Assembly (NCBI GenBank): GCA_017304505.1
Contig: JAFKKQ010000355.1
Span: 1 to 7,730, forward strand
DNA: 7,730 bases
Direction of reading: 5' to 3'
Source of the DNA: Hyphomicrobiales bacterium
Lineage (GTDB): Bacteria; Pseudomonadota; Alphaproteobacteria; Rhizobiales; Xanthobacteraceae
Below the pieces are notes generated by a model, which was not told where the DNA came from, did no database searches, and worked only from the letters and a program-made list of their open reading frames with translations. How positions within the stretch are numbered: position 1 is the first letter of the stretch; each line of letters starts with the position of its first letter. Both the position numbers and the translations under genes were made by a program. Positions 1 to 6,550 of this stretch are shown here, in pieces.

Positions 1-20
1 GCGGGCTCATGGTATGGTGA
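1..20 (+). CDS. Possible 3' end of an upstream gene (cdsA expected by synteny)
   Basis: Reading from base 3 gives Gly-Leu-Met-Val-Trp followed by TGA at 18-20, three bases before the dxr start. A short hydrophobic tail fits the last membrane helix of CdsA, phosphatidate cytidylyltransferase, which normally precedes dxr in alphaproteobacteria. Five codons cannot identify a gene. The call rests on expected gene order, and the frame starting at base 2 stays open to a TAA at 35-37, so the true end is uncertain. Confidence 0.2.
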
Positions 21-23
21 GGG

Positions 24-1213
24 ATGCAAGTCGTTAATCCACAACGTCAAAACCTGAAACGCAAAGCTGGAACGGCTTCCCCCCCGGCTATCCGCACTGT
101 GACCGTGCTCGGTGCTACCGGCTCGGTCGGGACCAGCACGGTCGATCTGCTCAAGCGCGGCAACGGGCGATATCAGGTCGAGGCCGTGACGGCGCACCGC
201 AACGCCGCGCAGCTTGCGCAGATCGCGCGCGATCTCTGCGCACGGGTGGCCGTGGTTGCCGATCCATCCGCCTATGCCGAACTGAAAGCCGCGCTTGCGG
301 GCTCGGGCATAGAGGCCGCAAGCGGCGAGGCCGCCGTGATCGAGGCCGCTGAGCGGCCGGCGGACTGGATCATGGCGGCGGTCAGTGGATCCGTTGGCTT
401 GAAGCCGACGCTTGCCGCGGCCAAGCTCGGCCGAACCGTCGCGCTCGCCAACAAGGAATGTCTTGTGTGCGCCGGTGGCATGTTCATGCGCACGGCCGCC
501 GCCGCCGGCGCAACAGTGCTGCCGGTCGACTCCGAACATAACGCCATCTTTCAGGCGCTGAGCGCAGGTCCGCGCGAAGACGTCAGCCGCGTCGTGATCA
601 CCGCATCCGGCGGTCCGTTTCGCACCTGGACGCGCGACGCGATGCGGGCCGCCACGGTCGAACAGGCGCTGAAGCACCCAAACTGGTCGATGGGGCCGAA
701 GATCACCATCGATTCCGCGACGATGATGAACAAATGCCTCGAACTGATCGAGGCCGCTTCATCCACGGCATGGTCGAGTACCGGGATGGCTCGGTGGTGG
801 CGCAATTGGGCTCGCCGGATATGCGGATCCCGATCGCCCATTGCCTGGCATGGCCAACCCGGATCGACGGCCCCGCGGCGCGACTCGACCTCGCCCGCGT
901 CGGATCGTTGACGTTTGAGGCTCCCGACCCGGATCGTTTTCCGGCATTGGCGTTGGGCCGGCGCGCGCTGGAAACAGGCGGGGCGGCGCCGACCGTCCTT
1001 AACGCCGCCAACGAGGTGGCGGTGGCGGCGTTCATCGGCCGCCGGATCGGCTTTGGCGGAATTGCCGAACTGGTCGAGGCGACGCTCAACGCGGCCGAGC
1101 AGCGCAATGCCCTTGCGGAACCGCAAGATATCGACGAGGCGCTGGCCGTTGACCATATAGCAAGATCGCTGGCACACGATCTCTTGCCTGAAATAGCCGC
1201 AAAGTCATTCTAG
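24..1213 (+). pseudogene. dxr: 1-deoxy-D-xylulose 5-phosphate reductoisomerase, frameshifted by an internal deletion
   Basis: DXR converts 1-deoxy-D-xylulose 5-phosphate to 2-C-methyl-D-erythritol 4-phosphate with NADPH in the cytosolic MEP isoprenoid pathway. The first frame (24-755) carries the NADPH-binding GATGSVG (residues 30-36), ANKE (142-145), the metal and substrate motif VDSEHN (168-173), SGGPFR (195-200), HPNWSMG (218-224) and DSATMMNK (230-237). After LIEA (241-244) the family sequence breaks off. It resumes at 758 in another frame as [18 protein letters not shown] and runs through [17 protein letters not shown] and [11 protein letters not shown] to TAG at 1211-1213. Compared with E. 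coli DXR, about 20 residues including HPQS are missing, a net loss of about 55 nt (1 modulo 3). The first frame reads nonsense to TGA at 909-911. Position 238 is Cys where the family has Gly (MMNKG). The ATG at 24 directly follows GGTGAGGG, an unusually tight Shine-Dalgarno spacing. Identity is certain. Whether the break is biological or an assembly error is not. Confidence 0.9.
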
Positions 1214-1242
1214 GTTTCTTGGCTGGGGGAAGGCCGAACGGT

Positions 1243-1254
1243 GGGGACGGTCCC
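1243..1254. repeat. Palindrome GGGACGGTCCC just before rseP
   Basis: GGGGACGGTCCC lies between dxr and rseP, ending five bases before the rseP ATG. The core GGGAC-G-GTCCC is a perfect inverted repeat. It is followed by GAAAAATGGAC, so the start codon sits beside a short A-run. A related GGGAC/GTCC arrangement beside AAAAAATGGGAC occurs after bamA (5030-5062). The G-rich left arm also occupies the ribosome-binding region of rseP, so it may simply serve that role. Two copies in the window do not prove a dispersed family. Confidence 0.35.
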
Positions 1255-1259
1255 GAAAA

Positions 1260-2417
1260 ATGGACATTTTCAATCATTTCGCACTCTGGGGCGGCGGCTG
1301 GACCGGATGGATCATTCCGTTCCTGTTCGGATTGAGCGCCGTTGTCTTTTTTCACGAGCTCGGTCACTTCCTGATTGCCCGGCTTTGCGGGGTCCAGGTG
1401 TTGACGTTCTCGGTGGGTTTCGGGCCGGAACTTATCGGCTTTAACGATCGTCACGGCACCCGCTGGAAGATCGCAGCGATTCCGCTTGGCGGCTATGTGA
1501 GGTTTCTCGGCGACGAGAACGCGGCAAGCGTTCCGGATCAGGATGCCGTTGGCGGCATGACCGAGGACGAGCGCCGCCGGAGCTTTTTCCACCAGACGGT
1601 CGGCAAGCGTGCGGCAATCGTGGCGGCCGGCCCGTTTGCCAACTTCATCCTGGCTATCGCGATCTTTGCCGTGATCTTCATGATCTACGGCAAGCAGACG
1701 ACAACGGCACGGATCGATGCGGTGCAGCCCAACTCTCCAGCCGCCGCGGCAGGACTGCAACCCGGAGACGTGGTGCTTGCCATCAACGGCTCACGAATCG
1801 AGAGCTTCTCCGACATGCAGCGGATCGTGAGCGCCAGCGCCGAGCGCACGCTGCAATTCGAGATCGAGCGTGGAGGCGCGAACGTAACGCTAGCCGCCAC
1901 ACCCGCACTCAAGCAGGGCAAAGACGGATTCGGCAACAACTCCTGCCACGCTGTCCTGGGCGTAAGCCGTTCGATGACGCCGACGGATGTGAAAACGGAG
2001 GCTGTCGGCCCCGCAACCGCCGTTTGGCTCGGCGCCCGCAAGACCTGGTTCATTATCGACAGGACCTTCACCTATATCGGCGGACTGTGCACGGGACGTG
2101 AGTGTGCCGATCAACTGGGCGGCCCGATTCGCATCGCTCAGATTTCCGGTCAGGTGGCCACGCTGGGCTTTCTGCCGGTGCTCGACCTGGCGGGAATGCT
2201 GTCGGTTTCGATCGGGCTTCTCAACCTGTTTCCGGTTCCGCTGCTCGATGGCGGTCACCTTTTGTTCTATGGAATCGAAGCCTCGCGCGGGCGCCCGCTG
2301 TCCGTCCGAAGCCAGGAAATCGGCTTCCGGATTGGATTCGCGATTGTGGTTATGTTGATGATCTTTACAGTCTTTAATGACACGATCGCCCTGCTGCCGC
2401 GACTTTGGGCGTCGTAA
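1260..2417 (+). CDS. rseP: RIP metalloprotease RseP (site-2 protease family)
   Basis: This is an inner-membrane zinc protease that cleaves substrates within the membrane. In E. coli it cuts the anti-sigma factor RseA, and the Caulobacter homologue is MmpA. The zinc motif HELGH is at residues 32-36 in the first membrane helix. A PDZ domain lies at about 148-215 (RIDAVQPNSPAAAAGLQPGD). The second active-site motif, NLFPVPLLDGGH, is at 322-333 with metal ligand Asp330. Hydrophobic segments occur at about 17-31, 117-142, 302-325 and 357-375. At 385 aa with one PDZ domain it has the short alphaproteobacterial form, not the roughly 450-aa two-PDZ E. coli form. The ATG at 1260 places HELGH at the usual distance from the N-terminus. 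No good Shine-Dalgarno is seen, only GGGGACGG within a palindrome. Cys277 and Cys282 flank a segment just before the conserved ADQLGGPIRIAQ. Substrates cannot be told from this window. Confidence 0.95.
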   Translation: MDIFNHFALWGGGWTGWIIPFLFGLSAVVFFHELGHFLIARLCGVQVLTFSVGFGPELIGFNDRHGTRWKIAAIPLGGYVRFLGDENAASVPDQDAVGGMTEDERRRSFFHQTVGKRAAIVAAGPFANFILAIAIFAVIFMIYGKQTTTARIDAVQPNSPAAAAGLQPGDVVLAINGSRIESFSDMQRIVSASAERTLQFEIERGGANVTLAATPALKQGKDGFGNNSCHAVLGVSRSMTPTDVKTEAVGPATAVWLGARKTWFIIDRTFTYIGGLCTGRECADQLGGPIRIAQISGQVATLGFLPVLDLAGMLSVSIGLLNLFPVPLLDGGHLLFYGIEASRGRPLSVRSQEIGFRIGFAIVVMLMIFTVFNDTIALLPRLWAS

Positions 2418-2459
2418 AAATACATCACCGGGCGTTTTCTGCGGGAAAGAGGGCCAATG

Positions 2460-2477
2460 CGACACACAGTTGTGTTG
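2460..2477. other. Small hairpin in the rseP-bamA intergenic region
   Basis: ACACA at 2462-2466 pairs with TGTGT at 2471-2475 around the loop CAGT, extended by a G-T wobble and an outer C-G pair. No T-tract follows, so it is not a standard rho-independent terminator. It could be an operator-like dyad or chance. Confidence 0.2.
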
Positions 2478-2502
2478 CAGATCGGGAAAAAGCCTGTAGA
2501 AA
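2475..2502 (+). promoter_or_regulatory. Possible sigma-70-type promoter for bamA
   Basis: TTGCAG at 2475-2480 and TAGAAA at 2497-2502 are separated by 16 bases, inside the 154-base gap between rseP and bamA, about 70 bases upstream of the bamA ATG. The gap is the second longest in the window, so an extra promoter is reasonable. The match to consensus is only fair, and no extracytoplasmic-stress promoter motif was recognised. The rest of 2418-2571 has no convincing gene. Confidence 0.22.
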
Positions 2503-2571
2503 CATGCTGCTGACGAGATTCCGCCGCAACGCCGAGCAATCGGTAAAAAGGGTTTAAAGGGCGCGTTTCGC

Positions 2572-5016
2572 ATGAATTCGTGGGTGCGGTGGCTGAGGGG
2601 CCTGGGTCTGGCCGGTGCGGTTCTTTCCGGCGGCGTGTTCGGTACAGCCTTTGGGGCGATCGCGACGGCGGTCCCCGCTGTGGCCCAACCGGCAACCTCC
2701 ATTGTCGTGGAAGGCAACCGGCGGGTCGAGGCGGACACCATCCGCTCCTATTTCCACGTCAACCCCGGCGAGCGGCTCGACAGTTACAAGATCGACCAGG
2801 CCATCAAGGCGCTCTACGCCACGGGTCTGTTCCAGGATGTTCGCATCAACCCGTCGGCCGGCCGGCTGGTCGTGTCGGTGGTCGAAAATCCGGTGATCAA
2901 TCGGGTTGCCTTCGAGGGCAACAAGAAGATCAAGGACGAACAGCTCGGCGTCGAAGTGCAATCCAAGCCCCGGGGCACGCTGTCGCGCCCGACCGTTCAA
3001 TCCGATGTGCAGCGTCTCGTGGACATTTACCGGCGCAACGGTCGGTTCGACGTTCGCGTCGACCCCAAGATCATCGAACTGCCGAACAACCGCGTCGATC
3101 TCGTGTTCGAGATCAAGGAAGGCGAGAAAACCGGCGTCAAGAAGATTCGCTTTGTTGGCAACAAAGCCTATGGCGACCAACGTCTGAAAGACGAGATCAA
3201 GACGACGGAAACGATGCCGTTTTTCGGCTTCCTGCAGCAGGCCGACATTTACGACCCGGACCGGGTCGAGGCTGACCGGGATCTGATTCGCCGTTTCTAC
3301 CTGAAGCATGGCTATGCCGACGTGCGCGTCGTGTCCGCGACTTCGGTTTACGATCCGGCGCAGAAGGGCTTCATCGTCACGTTCACGATCGACGAGGGCC
3401 CGCGCTACCAGTTCGGCAAGGTCACCATCCAATCCAACGTGCCGTCGGTCGATGCGAAGTCGCTTTATTCGCGCCTGCGCGCTTCGTCCGGGGCGGTCTA
3501 CAATGCCGAGGCGGTCGAGAAGTCCGTCGAAAACCTGTCGATCGAGGTGGCGCGCCGCGGCTATCCGTTCGCGGTTGTTCGTCCGCACGGCGATCGCGAC
3601 CAGGCTACCCGCCGCATCAGCGTGACGTTCAATATCGACGAGGGCCCGCGCGTCTACGTCGAACGCATCAACATCCACGGCAACACCCGCACCCGCGATT
3701 ACGTGATCCGGCGCGAGTTCGATATTGCCGAGGGCGATGCCTATAACCGTGCGCTGGTGGATCGCGCCGAGCGACGATTGAAGAACCTGAACTACTTCAA
3801 GAGCGTCAAGATCACCAACGAACCCGGCTCTGCGCCCGATCGCGTTGTGCTGAACGTCGACGTTGAGGATATGCCGACGGGCGAATTCTCGATCGCCGGC
3901 GGCTATTCGACGGCCAATGGCGCGATGGCGGAGCTCAGCATCGCCGAGCGCAACCTGCTCGGCCGGGGCCAGTTCGCGAAATTCGCAGTGCAATACGGCC
4001 AGTACACCAAGGGCTTCCAGGTGTCCTTCGCCGATCCGTATTTCATGGGTTACCGCATCGGCGTCGGCGCGGACCTGTTCATGCGCCAGACCCTGGCGTC
4101 GAACTATGTGTCCTACGACAGCGAGACCGCCGGCATCGCGTTGCGCGCGGGTTTTGCACTGAGCGAGGAACTGTCGTTCCAGGCGCGATACAGCATCTAT
4201 CAGCAGAAGATCACGCTGCCATACGTTCTGAACAACTGTCAGTACACCACAGAAGCATTGAACTTTCAGGCAGGCAGCGGACCTGGGGTGCAGCCCGGCA
4301 ACCCTTGCTATGATGACGGCGAAGCCTCGCTGGCCATTCGCAAGGAACTGGCTGCCGGGCGTGTGCTGGTGTCGATGCTCGGTTATACGCTCGCTTACAG
4401 CACGCTCGACAACAACCGCAACCCGACCAGCGGCATCTATGCCGAGTTCAAGCAGGATTTCGCCGGCGCGGGTGGCGACGTGAACTTCATCCGGTCGACC
4501 GCCGATCTGCGCAGCTACTACGAGATGTTTTCCGATGTCGTTGCCGTGCTCCACTTGCAGGGCGGCAACATCACGGGCTGGGGCAGCAAGGACCTGCGCA
4601 TGCTGGATCACTTCCAGATGGGTCCGAACCTGGTCCGCGGCTTCGAGCCGGCCGGTTTCGGTCCGCGCGATCTGACCAACCCGCTGCGGCAGGATGCGCT
4701 TGGCGGCACGATGTACTGGGGTGCGAGCGTCGAGGCGCAGGCGCCGTTTACCTTCCTGCCCAAGGACGTGGGACTGAAGGGCGCGGTGTTCGCCGATCCC
4801 GGCTCGCTCTGGGACTATAAAGGCCCGACCTCTTGGGATGTGACGGGGGAGACGCTGAATCCCGCCGACAGCTCCAAGATCCGGGCGTCCGTTGGCGTCG
4901 GCTTGATCTGGAACTCGCCGTTCGGCCCCCTGCGGTTCGACTACTCGTTCCCGCTGCTCAAGGAGCCCTACGACCGGGTCCAGCAGTTCCGTTTTGGCGG
5001 CGGCACGAAGTTCTAG
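2572..5016 (+). CDS. bamA: Outer-membrane protein assembly factor BamA
   Basis: BamA is the core of the BAM complex and folds beta-barrel proteins, including the LPS exporter LptD, into the outer membrane. The N-terminus is a signal peptide: basic (WVRWLRG), then a hydrophobic stretch, with likely cleavage near AVA-Q at residues 36-39. Five POTRA domains follow at about 42-108, 109-186, 187-278, 279-360 and 361-435, with the recurring pattern of VxxxGN early and xxxEGPR or similar at the end. The 16-strand barrel spans about 436-814. The conserved loop-6 motif VRGF is at 688-691, and the protein ends in GGGTKF with the terminal Phe used as the BAM recognition signal. The length of 814 aa is normal. 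Cys556 and Cys579 lie in one predicted surface loop and could form a disulfide. A weak ribosome-binding site, AAAGGG (2556-2561), precedes the ATG by 10 bases. In relatives lpxD follows bamA; here it does not. Confidence 0.97.
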   Translation: MNSWVRWLRGLGLAGAVLSGGVFGTAFGAIATAVPAVAQPATSIVVEGNRRVEADTIRSYFHVNPGERLDSYKIDQAIKALYATGLFQDVRINPSAGRLVVSVVENPVINRVAFEGNKKIKDEQLGVEVQSKPRGTLSRPTVQSDVQRLVDIYRRNGRFDVRVDPKIIELPNNRVDLVFEIKEGEKTGVKKIRFVGNKAYGDQRLKDEIKTTETMPFFGFLQQADIYDPDRVEADRDLIRRFYLKHGYADVRVVSATSVYDPAQKGFIVTFTIDEGPRYQFGKVTIQSNVPSVDAKSLYSRLRASSGAVYNAEAVEKSVENLSIEVARRGYPFAVVRPHGDRDQATRRISVTFNIDEGPRVYVERINIHGNTRTRDYVIRREFDIAEGDAYNRALVDRAERRLKNLNYFKSVKITNEPGSAPDRVVLNVDVEDMPTGEFSIAGGYSTANGAMAELSIAERNLLGRGQFAKFAVQYGQYTKGFQVSFADPYFMGYRIGVGADLFMRQTLASNYVSYDSETAGIALRAGFALSEELSFQARYSIYQQKITLPYVLNNCQYTTEALNFQAGSGPGVQPGNPCYDDGEASLAIRKELAAGRVLVSMLGYTLAYSTLDNNRNPTSGIYAEFKQDFAGAGGDVNFIRSTADLRSYYEMFSDVVAVLHLQGGNITGWGSKDLRMLDHFQMGPNLVRGFEPAGFGPRDLTNPLRQDALGGTMYWGASVEAQAPFTFLPKDVGLKGAVFADPGSLWDYKGPTSWDVTGETLNPADSSKIRASVGVGLIWNSPFGPLRFDYSFPLLKEPYDRVQQFRFGGGTKF

Positions 5017-5029
5017 AAACCTAAAAAAT

Positions 5030-5062
5030 GGGACGGGTGCCTGTCCTGAAGTGACGGGTCCC
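5030..5062. repeat. GGGAC-rich dyads after bamA
   Basis: GGACGG (5031-5036) pairs with CTGTCC (5041-5046) through one G-T wobble around the loop GTGC. A second dyad, GGGTCCC, follows at 5056-5062. Together with the flanking AAAAAATGGGAC this resembles the GGGGACGGTCCC and AAAAATGGAC arrangement before rseP (1243-1267). It starts 14 bases after the bamA stop codon. It may be a terminator-like hairpin or a fragment of a small dispersed palindromic element. No transposase gene is nearby. Confidence 0.3.
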
Positions 5063-5156
5063 GGCAAGGCCGGCCGGTATCGTGGTGCGATTACCGTCTG
5101 GCCCGGGTCGCCGACGGCATGCTAATCCGACATCACGGCTTGGTGCCTTGCACGGT

Positions 5157-5174
5157 GTCTGCCCCACGGCAGGC
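5157..5174. other. Hairpin in the fabZ leader
   Basis: CTGCC (5159-5163) and GGCAG (5168-5172) form a perfect 5-bp stem with loop CCAC, extended by a T-G wobble and an outer G-C pair. It lies about 75 bases before the fabZ ATG and has no T-tract. Its role is unknown, and short GC stems are common in GC-rich DNA. Confidence 0.2.
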
Positions 5175-5233
5175 GCAGGTATACGGGGTAGCCCGGCGGC
5201 GGGCGGCGGTACGCACACGGAGCCGGATTGGCG

Positions 5234-5240
5234 AAGGGGA
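5234..5240 (+). promoter_or_regulatory. fabZ ribosome-binding site that fixes the start
   Basis: AAGGGGA lies nine bases before the ATG at 5250. It supports this start over the in-frame ATG at 5082, which would add 56 residues of non-conserved Arg- and Gly-rich sequence. Confidence 0.6.
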
Positions 5241-5249
5241 AAACGGGAT

Positions 5250-5705
5250 ATGAGCGGCGAGACGCTTGAGGCCATCGGGATCAAGGAAATCCTTGCCGCG
5301 CTTCCCCATCGATATCCGTTCCTGCTGGTCGACCGCATCGTCGATATCCGCGGCGACGAGCATGGCATCGGTATCAAGAACGTGACCGCCAACGAGCCGC
5401 AGTTCGTCGGCCACTTCCCGAACAATCCGGTGATGCCGGGCGTGCTGTTGCTTGAGGGAATGGCCCAGACCGCCGGGACCCTGTGCATCCGCTCGTTGCC
5501 GGGGCAGGTGAAGCCGGGGTTGGTCTATTTCCTGACCATCGACAAGGCCAAGTTCCGCAAACCCGTGCTTCCCGGCGACGTCCTCGAATATCACATGAAC
5601 AAGATCAAGCAGCGGCGGAACATGTGGTGGTTTCGCGGGGAGGCCAAAGTCGGCGCCGAGATTGTCGCCGAGGCTGAGCTCGGCGCCATGATTGCAGAGG
5701 CCTGA
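5250..5705 (+). CDS. fabZ: 3-hydroxyacyl-[acyl-carrier-protein] dehydratase FabZ
   Basis: FabZ dehydrates (3R)-hydroxyacyl-ACP to trans-2-enoyl-ACP in cytosolic type II fatty-acid synthesis. It competes with LpxA for the hydroxyacyl-ACP that feeds lipid A, which explains its place in this cluster. The 151-aa product has the family's single hot-dog fold. [12 protein letters not shown] is at residues 18-29, and the active-site stretch [17 protein letters not shown] (54-70) supplies catalytic His55 and Glu69, matching E. coli His54 and Glu68. [10 protein letters not shown] at 101-110 is also typical. The start at 5250 follows a good ribosome-binding site and gives the usual length. The stop codon is two bases before the lpxA GTG, indicating co-transcription and probable translational coupling. 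Confidence 0.96.
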   Translation: MSGETLEAIGIKEILAALPHRYPFLLVDRIVDIRGDEHGIGIKNVTANEPQFVGHFPNNPVMPGVLLLEGMAQTAGTLCIRSLPGQVKPGLVYFLTIDKAKFRKPVLPGDVLEYHMNKIKQRRNMWWFRGEAKVGAEIVAEAELGAMIAEA

Positions 5706-5707
5706 GC

Positions 5708-6526
5708 GTGCCGCGGATCGATCCCACGTCGCGCGTGTCGGACGGCGCGAAGCTCGCCGACGATGTCGAGATCGGCCCGTTCTGTACCGTCGGCCCCAGC
5801 GTAGACCTGCGAGACGGCGTTCGGCTGCTGTCCCACGTCAACCTTTCCGGTGTGACGACAATCGGCGAACGCACGGCGATCTACCCGTTCGCGTCGCTTG
5901 GCACGCCGCCGCAATCCAACGGCTATCGCGGCGGTGCGACGCGCCTGACGATCGGCAGCGATTGCCGCATCCGCGAGGGCGTCACCGTGAGCACCGGCAC
6001 GGAAGACGCCGGCGGGGTCACCACCGTCGGCGACCGTTGTTTCCTGATGGCCAACTCTCACGTCGGGCACGACTGCCATGTCGGCAACGACGTCATTTTC
6101 GCCAACGGCGCGGTGCTCGGCGGGCACGTCGTTGTCGGCGATCATGTGTTCATCGGCGGCAACGCTGCCGTCCACCAGTTCGTACGGATCGGCGAGGGGG
6201 CGATGCTGGGTGGGTTGAGCGGCATCACCAGGGATATCATTCCGTTCGGCTTTGCATTCGGGCCGAAAGCCAATCTCGTCGGGCTCAATGTCGTTGGCCT
6301 CAAGCGCCGCAAATTCACGCGCGCCGACATTCACCGTATGCGGCGCGCCTATCGCACGCTGTTCTTCGGTGACACCCTGTTCGCCGCCCGCCTGCAGCAG
6401 GTGATCGAGGAATTTTCCGCCGACCCTGTGGTCGACAAAATCATAACCTTCATCCGGAACAGCGGGTCGCGGCCGTTGATGATGCCCGCTTCGGACGACA
6501 GCGGGTCGGATTCAGCCGTGCCATAA
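5708..6526 (+). CDS. lpxA: Acyl-ACP--UDP-N-acetylglucosamine O-acyltransferase LpxA
   Basis: LpxA transfers a 3-hydroxyacyl chain from ACP to the 3-OH of UDP-GlcNAc, the first step of lipid A synthesis, in the cytosol as a trimer. The 272-aa product has a left-handed beta-helix built of hexapeptide repeats over about residues 10-185 (for example VEIGPF, TTIGER, LTIGSD, TTVGDR, VVVGDH). A helical C-terminal domain begins near FTRADIHRMRRAY (203-215). Catalytic His121 sits in SHVGHDCHVGN (117-127), equivalent to E. coli His125. His118 and His140 match E. coli His122 and His144. Gly169 aligns with the E. coli chain-length ruler Gly173, which predicts use of longer hydroxyacyl chains of about C14. 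The GTG start at 5708 has AGAGG seven bases upstream, inside the end of fabZ. The tail after about residue 255 is Ser- and Asp-rich and looks disordered. Confidence 0.96.
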   Translation: MPRIDPTSRVSDGAKLADDVEIGPFCTVGPSVDLRDGVRLLSHVNLSGVTTIGERTAIYPFASLGTPPQSNGYRGGATRLTIGSDCRIREGVTVSTGTEDAGGVTTVGDRCFLMANSHVGHDCHVGNDVIFANGAVLGGHVVVGDHVFIGGNAAVHQFVRIGEGAMLGGLSGITRDIIPFGFAFGPKANLVGLNVVGLKRRKFTRADIHRMRRAYRTLFFGDTLFAARLQQVIEEFSADPVVDKIITFIRNSGSRPLMMPASDDSGSDSAVP

Positions 6527-6550
6527 GCGAGGTGCGGCGGGCAAGACAAC

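Larger units (their letters stand above)
5017..5249. other. Non-coding gap where lpxD is expected
   Basis: These 233 bases separate bamA and fabZ. In most alphaproteobacteria lpxD, the UDP-3-O-acylglucosamine N-acyltransferase of about 1 kb, lies here. No reading frame in the gap shows hexapeptide repeats or any other LpxD-like sequence. The frame in phase with fabZ is open from 5082 but is Arg-, Gly- and Pro-rich and looks non-coding. The gap holds GC-rich dyads at 5030-5046, 5056-5062, 5061-5073 and 5157-5174, none followed by a T-run. No convincing promoter was seen, although a leader of this length before fabZ could hold one. Confidence 0.6.

Noticed and set aside
734..1213. A separate gene starting at ATG 734
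   Set aside because: Its first eight codons are out-of-frame DXR sequence, and from 758 onward it is the C-terminal part of DXR. It is the second half of the broken dxr, not a new gene, although re-initiation here or at 770 is possible.
1241..1444. Small gene starting at GTG 1241
   Set aside because: It overlaps the rseP coding region in another frame and ends inside it. The product matches no family I recognise.
2554..5067. An 837-codon open frame on the minus strand covering all of bamA
   Set aside because: It mirrors the codon pattern of bamA, a real gene with full domain structure. Such long antisense frames arise in high-GC genes when stop-complement codons are rare. The translation has no recognisable domain and is Arg- and Ala-rich.
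5056..5075. Rho-independent terminator after bamA
   Set aside because: Several GC stems are present (GGGTCCC, CCGGC-AAG-GCCGG), but none is followed by a run of T, so termination cannot be supported.
5082..5249. N-terminal extension of FabZ, or a small gene, in the lpxD slot
   Set aside because: The frame is open and in phase with fabZ, but its residues are non-conserved and Arg-, Gly- and Pro-rich. A good ribosome-binding site supports the shorter FabZ start at 5250.
5591..6334. A 247-codon minus-strand frame across fabZ and lpxA
   Set aside because: It is a shadow of lpxA and the end of fabZ, with no recognisable protein family and no sign of its own ribosome-binding site or conserved motifs.
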